NCBI GenBank assembly: GCA_934281565.1
Contig: CAKQXI010000104.1
Location: 1-8,600, forward strand
Reading direction: 5' to 3'
Length of the DNA: 8,600 nucleotides
Source: an uncultured Prevotella sp.
GTDB lineage: Bacteria > Bacteroidota > Bacteroidia > Bacteroidales > Bacteroidaceae
Both the position numbers and the translations under genes were made by a program. This document shows, piece after piece, positions 1 through 7,735 of this stretch. The notes beneath the pieces were generated by a model, which worked only from the letters and a program-made list of their open reading frames with translations, ran no database searches and had not been told where the DNA came from. Position 1 is the first letter of the stretch. Each line of letters starts with the position of its first letter.

Positions 1-1143
1 AAGCTCACCGATTCCCTTTACTGGGCGAAGACGGCACATGAGCAACTTGCCCTCAAACGCCATCATGGATTAGAGATAACTGGTCAGACATACGTAAGAC
101 CAGATGCTTACTTCGATGCTGACAACGACAACGAGGACCAAGTATCCAAATACAAGGCTAAAGTACAAGCCGAATTAGGCTGGAACATCATCAACAGCCG
201 TTTTTACCAAGGCAAGGCAAAGCAAGACAAGATAGCCTTAGCCAACGAGCTTGCTCGTCTACAAGACAAGAAGCGACTGACAGCAGACATTTATGAGAAG
301 GCAGCCGACGAGCTGACCGAACAATATAACTACTACATCGGTGCAACCATCGCACATCGCTTGGCAAACCTTGACATCATGAACGAGGCTTACCAATATA
401 TGTTGGAAAAAGACCGCATCAGCAATGACAAGATGCTCAAGATCATGAACGATAAGCTGGAAGCAGAATATGACCTTTCTGTCATCTGCGCATCAAAAGA
501 CATACAAGATAAGCCTATCTATCAGATGACACCGACACGCATAGACATCGACACGACCACCCTCTGGCAATATGTGAACAACGAGAGCCTCGATGCTCGT
601 ATCCTCACGGTGAAAGAGCAAATCGCCGACAACCAAAGCAAGCTGACGAACTATCTTTCCACGACCCGATTCACACCATTCGTAAGGTGGTCGTCCTATC
701 TGACCAATGCCAACAAGATCAGCAACAACGCCGATGTAGGCATCCGCTTCACCGTTCCCCTTTACAATGAGGGTCCACGACAGAAGAAAGCACTTGCCAC
801 AGAAAAGGAAATCATCCGTAACACTCGCTCTACGGAGATAAGCACCTTGAAACAAGAATGTGACATCCTCATCAAGAAGATAGAGAACCTCAACCAAGCT
901 ATCGCCACCGAGGCTTTCCATATCAAGCAGACAGGAAAATATGTAGCGATGCGCCGCCATGCCTACGTAAACCAAAAGGCAGGCTACAACTACTTGATGC
1001 GGATGGAGGAATACACAGGGTTCTTGCAGAGCATGGAACGTATGTACAAACTGATGCTCAACCGTGGGTTAGCCATCATCGCCATAGAAAAGGCAACAGG
1101 AATTAAAGACGGTAAATCAATATTCAAGGAACAAAACTTATGA
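1..1143 (+). CDS. TolC-like outer-membrane export channel protein, 5' end missing
   Basis: The frame is open from base 1 with no stop, so the gene begins outside the window; 380 residues are visible. A TTG at 361 is an internal leucine, not the start, because the frame and helical character continue upstream of it. The protein is dominated by long charged helices with Gln/Lys/Glu-rich heptads, broken by short strand-like segments (around visible residues 65-75 and 235-255, the latter containing GIRFTVPLYNEG). This alternation of long helix and short amphipathic strand is the pattern of TolC-family channels. The C-terminus (AIIAIEKATGI) resembles the terminal helix of such proteins. It lies first in an operon with a HlyD-like adaptor, overlapping it by 4 nt (ATGA), which supports a role as outer-membrane exit duct, here probably for polysaccharide rather than drugs or protein. 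Family assignment is by pattern and context, not by a diagnostic motif. Confidence 0.72.
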   Translation, partial: KLTDSLYWAKTAHEQLALKRHHGLEITGQTYVRPDAYFDADNDNEDQVSKYKAKVQAELGWNIINSRFYQGKAKQDKIALANELARLQDKKRLTADIYEKAADELTEQYNYYIGATIAHRLANLDIMNEAYQYMLEKDRISNDKMLKIMNDKLEAEYDLSVICASKDIQDKPIYQMTPTRIDIDTTTLWQYVNNESLDARILTVKEQIADNQSKLTNYLSTTRFTPFVRWSSYLTNANKISNNADVGIRFTVPLYNEGPRQKKALATEKEIIRNTRSTEISTLKQECDILIKKIENLNQAIATEAFHIKQTGKYVAMRRHAYVNQKAGYNYLMRMEEYTGFLQSMERMYKLMLNRGLAIIAIEKATGIKDGKSIFKEQNL

Positions 1144-2318
1144 ATGAGTTTCAATATAACACCACGCCACAAGAGCAAGCCATGGCAGACTTGCTCAAGT
1201 CACAGAGCTATCGACTGGCAAGGCAGCAAATCATCTTCGCATTGGTCTTTTTCTGCCTAATCGTCGCATTGGCTTACTATGTGATCTCACGTGTCATCTG
1301 GGCTACTTATGATGGTTACATCAGCCTGGACGAAAGTCATGTCACCGCCATAGAAGATATATATGTGCTGAAAGTAAACAAGGAAATCGGCGAGATAGTA
1401 CACAAGGGAGATACCCTTTACTCGTATGTACTGATGGACAACATCCTCAGCCAATACGACCCAAACTCCTTGCCATCGGTCGTCAAGGAAACCCAAGACA
1501 TGGAACTGCAAGCCAAACTTGCCCGTGAGGAAATACCTGTTCTACAAACTCGCCTTGCCGAACTGAAGAAGCAAAAGGCCTCAGAGGCTTCGGACATCTA
1601 TTATGGACTGACAGACAATACGAAGCGCAACCAACTGGATGCAGAAATCGCAGAGGTGGAGGAAGAATTGAAGAAAGCGACAAACCGTGTGCGTATCTTC
1701 GACAACATGAAGAATACCACCTATAAGTTCATGACGAACCGAGGTGCCGGCAACCTAAACATCCCCCACTCTACCATCCAAGAAAGTTACAGCAAGAACA
1801 TGATACATTATTGCTGTGCATCTGCCGATGCTTTCGTCTCCAAAATAGACGTGACAAGTGGAATGGTAGCGTTCAAGGGACATGAGGTGATGACCATCCA
1901 ATTCACCGACTACCAGTCTTGTCATCTTGGTGTCATCACCTATGTACCCAGTAACAAGGTGAAATTCATGGAATGTCCAGACGATGCCGACGTCATCATC
2001 AACTCAGACTTGAAGCTCCAAGCGAAGTTGCAGATGGTAGGACTGAGAGTAGAAGAAATACCCAAGAACCTGCAAAGCAACTTCTCACATGATGCCAACG
2101 CAGTCGTAGCTTACTTCACATTCAACGGAAACCAGCAAGTGCCAGCTTGGGTCATGAGCAACAAGCTGCCAGTAAAGGTAAGGGTAAACAAGCTGAAGGC
2201 CATGCTCAACCCACGCCCGTTGTCAATGTACACTATCCCTAAAGATTTAAAATACCAGACGATCCACAAGTCGAACATGGTATCTACCCATGAACATAAA
2301 ACAGAGAACAAGAAATGA
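1140..2318 (+). CDS. HlyD/Alg44-like periplasmic adaptor (membrane fusion protein)
   Basis: A 392-residue protein with a short cytoplasmic N-terminus and one membrane helix at about residues 30-52, followed by a periplasmic body. Residues 56-95 (GYISLDES, then GEIVHKGDTLYSY) look like the first half of a biotinyl-lipoyl domain. Residues 118-190 are a Glu/Lys-rich coiled-coil hairpin, and residues 228-256 (ADAFVSKIDVTSG, then KGHEVMTIQ) look like the second lipoyl half. A beta-rich region to about residue 365 and a polar tail follow. This is the layout of membrane fusion proteins that bridge an inner-membrane transporter or synthase to an outer-membrane channel. The start ATG overlaps the previous stop (ATGA), with AAGGA at 1126-1130 as a possible ribosome binding site. 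No ABC transporter gene follows; the downstream partner is a glycosyltransferase, as with Alg44 of alginate or BgsB of mixed-linkage glucan. No PilZ domain is seen at the N-terminus. Confidence 0.8.
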   Translation: MNEFQYNTTPQEQAMADLLKSQSYRLARQQIIFALVFFCLIVALAYYVISRVIWATYDGYISLDESHVTAIEDIYVLKVNKEIGEIVHKGDTLYSYVLMDNILSQYDPNSLPSVVKETQDMELQAKLAREEIPVLQTRLAELKKQKASEASDIYYGLTDNTKRNQLDAEIAEVEEELKKATNRVRIFDNMKNTTYKFMTNRGAGNLNIPHSTIQESYSKNMIHYCCASADAFVSKIDVTSGMVAFKGHEVMTIQFTDYQSCHLGVITYVPSNKVKFMECPDDADVIINSDLKLQAKLQMVGLRVEEIPKNLQSNFSHDANAVVAYFTFNGNQQVPAWVMSNKLPVKVRVNKLKAMLNPRPLSMYTIPKDLKYQTIHKSNMVSTHEHKTENKK

Positions 2319-3931
2319 TTGGACTAAGAAGAAATAAACGTGGAGACCAGGTGCTGACCATCGACTCTTACATCGACATAGACTCAACACCCGACATCCA
2401 ATCCTCATACTTTGACTGTATCTACATCAATACAAAGAGTGAACGTGCGTTCCAAGCCATCTTGTTGGGAGCAAGTCCAATCCTCTCGTATAAGTGTTCT
2501 TACAAGCCAATATTCGTCAATACCGCCGTACAAGGGAGGGAACGTATCATCGACTACATCGTCGATGCCTATGTCACCGACACGAGCAACGAGAAAGTAT
2601 ATGAAATCATTGACAAAGTAAAGGCTGCACGACAGAAATACGACATCAAGGATGAAGTGGCTCGCCCCAACACCCCTAACCAGCTCTTTGCCAACATCAA
2701 CAAATACTTGTTGTCTCGTGACCAGAGAGTAGTGACCCACAAGTTGATAGAGAAGTCTTCCTTGGGTTACATCAACCCTATCTTGGAGCACTATCATAGC
2801 TTGGGACTTTTCCACCTGAACGAAATGTTCATGTGGAAAGATACCATGCTGGAATTTGGTGCGCTCAAGGTCAAGAAGTTCATCATCAAGGAACACTTGT
2901 GCCCAAAGTGCAACCACAGCCACTTGCTCTACACAGAGTGTTGCCCCCAATGTGGCAGCAGCAACTTGAAGATACAGAACATCATCCACCACTTTAGCTG
3001 TGCCAATGTATCGGCGGAGGAAACCTATAACGTGGGCGGTATGATGATTTGTCCTAAATGCCATAAGAAACTGCGCCATATCGGTGTCGATTACGACCGT
3101 CCTGCCGTGGTATATTCATGCAACGACTGCGAGAACACGTTCACCGCACCAAGGACCATGGCGACTTGCACTTTCTGTGAAAAGACCTCGCCAGTGAACA
3201 CACTGGTGCCACGAGATGTCGTAGACTACGAGATTACAAACGAAGGAATACGTGCCTTGACACATGGAGGAGTCTTGTTCTCCAACATGGTAAACCTCTA
3301 CGACAACTTCATCGAGTATCCTATGCTCGTGAACCGTCTACGCCGCTTGTTGCTCGAAACTTATAGAAAGGAACAGTTGAGCGTACTCGTCGGCAAGATC
3401 TGGATATTGAACGGAAAGAAAGAGACGATAAAGATAAAGGATGAGTTCCAAGGCATCTTCTGTCGTACGTTCAACAACCACAAGGTGTCATACAACAACA
3501 ATATCTTCTATGTGGCATACACAGCTTTCGAGAACGTAGAGCTGGAATATACCCAATATGAATTCCAACAAGAGTTGTCGAAAGCCATCAGAAAACTTGC
3601 CGACAAGATAGAACCCGATGAAATCATCTGCTGTATCTGTGATACAAGAACCAAGCAACTTGGTGGACATTATGATGACTTCTTCGACCAATTGAACTTT
3701 GTCAATACAACCCCAGATGACTATGTCACCTACTCCCCACAACCTATCGAGGAAGAAAAGGAAGTTAGACCCAATGCTCCCAATGCGACATTGCTCGACC
3801 CAGAAGTGGGAAATGAGAATGACATGTTGCTACGGAGAGTGAAGATTTACAAGAAACTTGTCAGCATTCTCATCATAGTCGCTGCCATACTCGCCATGGT
3901 AGCCGTCTTCACGTTGATATACCTCAAATAA
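2315..3931 (+). CDS. Zinc-ribbon (TackOD1-like) membrane-tethered protein, putative regulator of the polysaccharide synthase
   Basis: A 538-residue protein. Seen directly: a cysteine-rich centre at residues 196-288 with five CxxC pairs (196/199, 210/213, 246/249, 269/272, 285/288) and an HHFSC motif at 225-229. A Pro/Glu-rich linker at about 473-500 precedes a single C-terminal membrane helix at about 514-536 with no signal peptide, so the bulk should be cytoplasmic. The cysteine spacing and the HHF-C motif resemble the TackOD1 metal-binding output domain as I recall it; this needs a profile search. The N-terminal part (about 30-110) has alternating strand/helix order with KPIFVNT and VDAYVTD, like the second half of a receiver domain with its lysine lost. 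Residues 345-435 resemble a decayed GGDEF domain. Both are inference. The gene overlaps the adaptor gene by ATGA and precedes the glycosyltransferase by 18 nt, suggesting control or assembly of the synthase. Confidence 0.62.
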   Translation: MIGLRRNKRGDQVLTIDSYIDIDSTPDIQSSYFDCIYINTKSERAFQAILLGASPILSYKCSYKPIFVNTAVQGRERIIDYIVDAYVTDTSNEKVYEIIDKVKAARQKYDIKDEVARPNTPNQLFANINKYLLSRDQRVVTHKLIEKSSLGYINPILEHYHSLGLFHLNEMFMWKDTMLEFGALKVKKFIIKEHLCPKCNHSHLLYTECCPQCGSSNLKIQNIIHHFSCANVSAEETYNVGGMMICPKCHKKLRHIGVDYDRPAVVYSCNDCENTFTAPRTMATCTFCEKTSPVNTLVPRDVVDYEITNEGIRALTHGGVLFSNMVNLYDNFIEYPMLVNRLRRLLLETYRKEQLSVLVGKIWILNGKKETIKIKDEFQGIFCRTFNNHKVSYNNNIFYVAYTAFENVELEYTQYEFQQELSKAIRKLADKIEPDEIICCICDTRTKQLGGHYDDFFDQLNFVNTTPDDYVTYSPQPIEEEKEVRPNAPNATLLDPEVGNENDMLLRRVKIYKKLVSILIIVAAILAMVAVFTLIYLK

Positions 3932-3949
3932 AGAAAGGAGAAGAAAGGA

Positions 3950-5266
3950 ATGTTTAGCATTGTTGAACATATCAACTCATTCTATGAATGGTTGTCAACT
4001 CTGTCGGTCAACAGTATCCTCAATACTTATTGGTTTCTGTTCTTCATAGAATTGCCGAGATACTATATCTTGGAATATATAGTCATTGGCTATGTCATGG
4101 CAGGATACCATCGCAGAGAAGATGAAAAGGAAAAAGCCTTGTTCTTCCTAAGGAGAGAAAACCCACTGGTGAGTATCCTCGTGCCTGGTAAGAACGAGGG
4201 CAAACATATCTATAAGATGGTACAATCGCTCAAGGAACAGACCTATCGCAATTACGAAATCATTGTGGTGGATGACGGTTCTGATGACGATACCCAACTG
4301 ATATGCAACGACCTATATAAGGCTGGGCTTATCACCCACTACTTGAGATTAGAGACCAGAGGAGGAAAGGCTGCAGCCAGCAACTATGGGGCTAACATGG
4401 CAAAAGGAAAATACATCATCTGCCTTGATGCAGACTCATCGCTCGACAGAGATGCCATAGAAAGGATACTCATACCATTCTATCTCGATGGTATGGTCAA
4501 GGCTGTGGGCGGATGTGTCAAGGTTCGCAACTACAAGGAAACCATTTGCTCGTCATTGCAAGCATTAGAATACTTGAAACGAATACAGGTAGGTCGTATC
4601 GTAACCAGCGAACTTGGCATCTACCATATCATATCCGGTGCCTTTGGTGCTTTCGACAGACAGGTCATGAAAACGGTAGGCTACTGGGACATTGGTCCCG
4701 GCCTTGACGGTGACATCACACAAAAGATCAGGAAAGCTGGCTACAAGGTGAAGTTTGCCCATGATGCCATCTGCATGACCAACGTACCTACCAAGTGGTA
4801 CAACTTATATCACCAACGCATCAGATGGTCGAGGTCGCTCGTGAGATTTCGTCTCCGCAAGCACATCGACATCCTGTTGCCCAACAAGAACTGGTCCATA
4901 CTCAACTGGATCAGCAACATGGAGAGCATCATGTACGACTGTGTGCTCAACTTCCTATGGCTGTTCTATATCATTAAGCTGATGGTATCCTATAACAGGC
5001 ATATCGTCGAAGTGCTCGTCTTGGGTTATGTCATTCGAGTGTTCTTCGCCCAGTTTGCCTTTCTGCTGGTATTGCTGGTTTCGGAAAGAAGAAAGAAAGA
5101 CTTGTTCTTGTATCGCTTCACTCCATTGATGTCACCCTACACAGGGTATTTCCTGCGCCTTGCCAGGATAACGGCACAACTTCAAGAGCTGTTCTTCCAC
5201 CGTTCATACAAAGACGAATGGAACCCTAAGAAAACATCACGCTATGCCCAGTTGGAGGGTATATAA
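3950..5266 (+). CDS. Membrane-embedded processive family 2 glycosyltransferase (exopolysaccharide synthase)
   Basis: A 438-residue GT2 enzyme expected to polymerise sugars from nucleotide sugars at the cytoplasmic face and extrude the chain. One or two membrane helices lie at about residues 22-52. The catalytic domain starts at LVSILVPGKNEG (73-84). UDP-binding aspartates sit in IVVDDGS (D108/D109), and the DxD motif is D160-A-D162. The acceptor/catalytic Asp region is GLDGDIT (D253, D255), and the QxxRW motif that marks processive synthases is Q289-R-I-R-W293. Two further membrane helices lie at about 328-346 and 352-378, followed by an amphipathic segment and a charged tail. This is the architecture of PgaC, NodC, hyaluronan synthase and Alg8 relatives. 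A strong ribosome binding site (AGAAAGGAG at 3932-3940, with a second purine tract at 3942-3949) precedes the ATG. Product identity cannot be read from the sequence; the neighbouring dehydrogenase suggests an acidic polymer. Confidence 0.88.
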   Translation: MFSIVEHINSFYEWLSTLSVNSILNTYWFLFFIELPRYYILEYIVIGYVMAGYHRREDEKEKALFFLRRENPLVSILVPGKNEGKHIYKMVQSLKEQTYRNYEIIVVDDGSDDDTQLICNDLYKAGLITHYLRLETRGGKAAASNYGANMAKGKYIICLDADSSLDRDAIERILIPFYLDGMVKAVGGCVKVRNYKETICSSLQALEYLKRIQVGRIVTSELGIYHIISGAFGAFDRQVMKTVGYWDIGPGLDGDITQKIRKAGYKVKFAHDAICMTNVPTKWYNLYHQRIRWSRSLVRFRLRKHIDILLPNKNWSILNWISNMESIMYDCVLNFLWLFYIIKLMVSYNRHIVEVLVLGYVIRVFFAQFAFLLVLLVSERRKKDLFLYRFTPLMSPYTGYFLRLARITAQLQELFFHRSYKDEWNPKKTSRYAQLEGI

Positions 5267-5300
5267 ACATTAAAAGTATAAGACACAATATATAAAACCA

Positions 5301-6563
5301 ATGCTTATGGCAAAATCTTTTGAGTTCAAGATAGGAATTATCGGATTGGGGTACGTCGGTACTCCATTGGCTTGTCTGTTCTCCAAGAAATATGAGACTT
5401 GGGGATATGACATCAATGCCAATAAAGTAGCTCGCTTGGCAAAGAGCAAGATGTCCGATGACAAGCCTCTCGCTAAAGCCTTGGCTCAAGGACTGAAACT
5501 AACGAGCAGTCTCTACGACCTAAAGGACTGCAATGTCTATATCGTTGCTGTACCTACACCCGTGAACCAGTCTAACAAACCAGATGTGAGCTATGTGAGA
5601 AAAGCAACCATCGAAGTAGGTCAATTACTTTCCGAAGGGAATATCGTAGTATATGAATCCACTGTATATCCTGGGCTTACCGAAGAAGTATGCGCCCCTC
5701 TCCTTGAAAAGACATCGGGATTAAAACTTAACCAACAGTTCATCATTGGCTTCTCGCCTGAGAGAATTAACCCCGGTGATACGGTACATACTATCGAGAA
5801 CATCACGAAAGTGACAAGTGGCTCAACCCCTGAAGGTGCCGAGATCATAGATAGTCTCTACGCCTCCGTGCTGACCCATGGCACTTACAAGGCTCCGAGC
5901 ATCAAGATAGCCGAAGCCTCTAAACTGATGGAAAACTGCCAACGTGATGTGATGATTGCATTCTACAATGAGTTTCAAAAGATATTCGACAGGATGGGCA
6001 TCAGCATCGAGGAAGTGACCAAGGCTGCCGCTACCAAATGGAACTTCATCCCTGCCACTCCTGGACTTGTGGGTGGACACTGCATCGCTGTGGACCCTTA
6101 CTATATGATCAACAAGGCATTGGAACTGGATGTCGTCCCCTCCATGCTATCGACGGCACGTGAGGTAAACGAGCAGATGTCCACATGGATGGCTGGGAAG
6201 ATAAAGTTAGCCGCAGGCAAAAGAAACTTCCTTGCCCCAGAGACCAAGGTTCTCATCCTTGGCTTCTCATTCAAGCCCAACAGTGAGGACATCCGCAACA
6301 CGAAGGTGGCAGACTTATATAAAAACTTGGTGGAAGCTGGTTATAAAGTCACAATTTATGACCCTTTGGTCAGCACGGAAGAAGTAAAAGCAGAATATGG
6401 CATAAATCTTGCTGAATCAAAACAAGTCTTGGAAGAAAAATATCGTGTGATTGTCATTGGTACCCACCATAAGATATACAATAGATTAGATCTTTCCAAA
6501 TTACTTGACGACAAGGGGTTCATCTGTGACATCTATGGAATCCATAAGGTAAAAACTATGTAA
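5301..6563 (+). CDS. Nucleotide-sugar 6-dehydrogenase, UDP-N-acetyl-hexosamine type (TviB/WbpA/WbpO-like)
   Basis: A 420-residue enzyme, the usual family length, which oxidises C6 of a UDP-sugar to a uronate in two NAD+-dependent steps. The Rossmann motif GLGYVG is at 15-20, followed by VAVPTPV (83-88 region), YESTVYPG (118-125) with the conserved Glu119, FSPERINPGD (151-160) and EASKLMEN with Lys208 and Asn212. The catalytic cysteine is C261 in GGHCIAVDPYY, and the C-terminal nucleotide-sugar domain carries FSFKPNSEDIRN (322-333). Ser-Pro-Glu-Arg-Ile-Asn-Pro-Gly and GGHCI-VDPYY are typical of UDP-GlcNAc, UDP-GalNAc and UDP-ManNAc dehydrogenases rather than UDP-glucose dehydrogenase (GGxCxPKD), so an acetamido-uronic acid product is favoured. 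Substrate choice within that group is not resolved. An in-frame ATG at 5307 is an equally possible start. The gene follows the synthase after 34 nt with no terminator visible, so it probably supplies that synthase. Confidence 0.9.
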   Translation: MLMAKSFEFKIGIIGLGYVGTPLACLFSKKYETWGYDINANKVARLAKSKMSDDKPLAKALAQGLKLTSSLYDLKDCNVYIVAVPTPVNQSNKPDVSYVRKATIEVGQLLSEGNIVVYESTVYPGLTEEVCAPLLEKTSGLKLNQQFIIGFSPERINPGDTVHTIENITKVTSGSTPEGAEIIDSLYASVLTHGTYKAPSIKIAEASKLMENCQRDVMIAFYNEFQKIFDRMGISIEEVTKAAATKWNFIPATPGLVGGHCIAVDPYYMINKALELDVVPSMLSTAREVNEQMSTWMAGKIKLAAGKRNFLAPETKVLILGFSFKPNSEDIRNTKVADLYKNLVEAGYKVTIYDPLVSTEEVKAEYGINLAESKQVLEEKYRVIVIGTHHKIYNRLDLSKLLDDKGFICDIYGIHKVKTM

Positions 6564-6605
6564 GAAGAAAAATTCTATGTAACTAACATATAATTGAACA
6601 GAAAG

Positions 6606-6980
6606 ATGAAAAAGTGTAAAGTGTTAATTGTGGACGATATACCCAATAATGTTGAGGCTGTATCCGAAATGATTCAAGAGTTTGACTTCGACATACAGAA
6701 GGCTTTCAATGGCAAAGAAGCCATTGAAAAGATAGACTCATTCCTTCCCAACATCATCTTGCTTGATTTGATGATGCCTGGAACGAATGGATGGGATATC
6801 ATAGAGTATGTTCGATCAAAATTTGATAAAAGTCAGATGGCGATAATCGTCACCTCACTGTTAAGCAACAAGGATAACATTGACGAATGTTATGAGATGG
6901 GGGTAAACGACTATGTTACCAAGCCCATCATCAAATCAAGACTGATAAGTTCGGTGGATGCACATTCTCATCATGTTTAG
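6606..6980 (+). CDS. Stand-alone response-regulator receiver domain
   Basis: A single CheY-like receiver with no output domain. From the ATG at 6606 it is 124 residues; a TTG at 6594 would add four residues (MNRK). I prefer the ATG, since AGAAAG lies just upstream and the extra residues are not part of the fold. The acidic pair is D10/D11 in VLIVDD, the phospho-acceptor is D54 in ILLDLMMPG, the switch threonine is T83 in IIVTS, and the lysine is K106 in YVTKP; all key residues are intact, so it should be phosphorylated by a histidine kinase. No kinase is in the window. It lies 42 nt after the dehydrogenase on the same strand, at the end of the polysaccharide cluster. It may therefore act by binding a partner such as the zinc-ribbon protein or a kinase; this is inference. 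The last helix is short and ends in AHSHHV, and its stop codon overlaps that of the convergent gene. Confidence 0.9.
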   Translation: MKKCKVLIVDDIPNNVEAVSEMIQEFDFDIQKAFNGKEAIEKIDSFLPNIILLDLMMPGTNGWDIIEYVRSKFDKSQMAIIVTSLLSNKDNIDECYEMGVNDYVTKPIIKSRLISSVDAHSHHV

Positions 6981-7735
6981 TACATACCACCTTTATTTGA
7001 CTGGTTTAAAGCCTCTTGCAAAATTCGATTGGCATTGTCCATACGTTCTTTTGTAGGAGGATCTATCCCTGTCAAAGGATAGGAAATACCTAACTTCTCG
7101 TATTTGTAGACGCCCATCGTATGATATGGCAAGACATCTATCTGCTCTATATTATGGAGTGTCTTCAGAAAATCACGCAATTCCATCAGATATTCATCCT
7201 TATCTGTTATTCCTGGGATAAGGACATGGCGTATCCATACAGGTTTCGCTATCTCATTCAAATAACGGGCACAATCCAAGATATTCTTATTGGTATGACG
7301 AGTGAGCTTACGATGTTCATCGTCGTTGATATGCTTTATATCTAAAAGAACCGTATCGGTTACAATCATCAGTTTCTTAAACTTCTCAAAGAACAAACCT
7401 TTACGAGTAAATAATTGTGCTGATGTATCAAGACAAGTATTGATGCCACGTTGCTTGGCTTTCTCGAACAATTCCAAGAGAAAGTCTATCTGCATCAATG
7501 CCTCGCCTCCACTCACGGTTATTCCTCCTTTCTCTCCCCAATAGGAACGAAAGCGTTCCGCTTGGTCGAGCAATTCATCCGTGGTCTTTTCTTCTCCCTT
7601 TCCTACTGTCCACGAATCGGGATTGTGACAAAACTGGCAGCGCATTGGACAGCCCTGCAAAAATATCAAGAATCGAATGCCTGGTCCATCCACCGAACCA
7701 AAACTTTCTATACTGTGAATAAAACCTTTAACCAT
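6977..7735 (-). CDS. pflA: Pyruvate formate-lyase activating enzyme (radical SAM)
   Basis: A 252-residue radical SAM enzyme that installs the glycyl radical on pyruvate formate-lyase in the cytoplasm, using S-adenosylmethionine and a [4Fe-4S] cluster. The cluster-binding CxxxCxxC is C29, C33, C36 (QGCPMRCQFC), preceded by ESFGSVDGPGIRF. The GGE-type SAM-binding segment GGITVSGGEALMQ is at 70-82, followed by CLDTSA (101-106) and LLDIKH (130-135). Length matches E. coli PflA (about 246). The frame extends upstream to an ATG at 7778-7780, but the ATG at 7735 is chosen because homology begins there (MVKGFIHSIESFG) and an AGGA sits five bases upstream. The first eight bases overlap the end of a 32-residue gene, implying translational coupling. 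The partner pflB lies upstream on the same strand. The 3' end overlaps the receiver gene by 4 bp, with no terminator between them. Confidence 0.95.
   Translation of the reverse strand: MVKGFIHSIESFGSVDGPGIRFLIFLQGCPMRCQFCHNPDSWTVGKGEEKTTDELLDQAERFRSYWGEKGGITVSGGEALMQIDFLLELFEKAKQRGINTCLDTSAQLFTRKGLFFEKFKKLMIVTDTVLLDIKHINDDEHRKLTRHTNKNILDCARYLNEIAKPVWIRHVLIPGITDKDEYLMELRDFLKTLHNIEQIDVLPYHTMGVYKYEKLGISYPLTGIDPPTKERMDNANRILQEALNQSNKGGMY

Noticed and set aside
493..975. A 160-residue open frame on the minus strand
   Set aside because: It is opposite the TolC-like gene and shows no family features or start signal.
361..1143. A 260-residue gene starting at a TTG at 361
   Set aside because: The frame is open back to base 1 with the same helical character, so the TTG is internal and the gene is a 5'-truncated longer one.
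2405..3079. A 224-residue open frame on the minus strand
   Set aside because: It lies wholly inside the zinc-ribbon gene, has no recognisable motif, and the plus-strand gene is supported by operon overlaps and a clear cysteine-rich domain.
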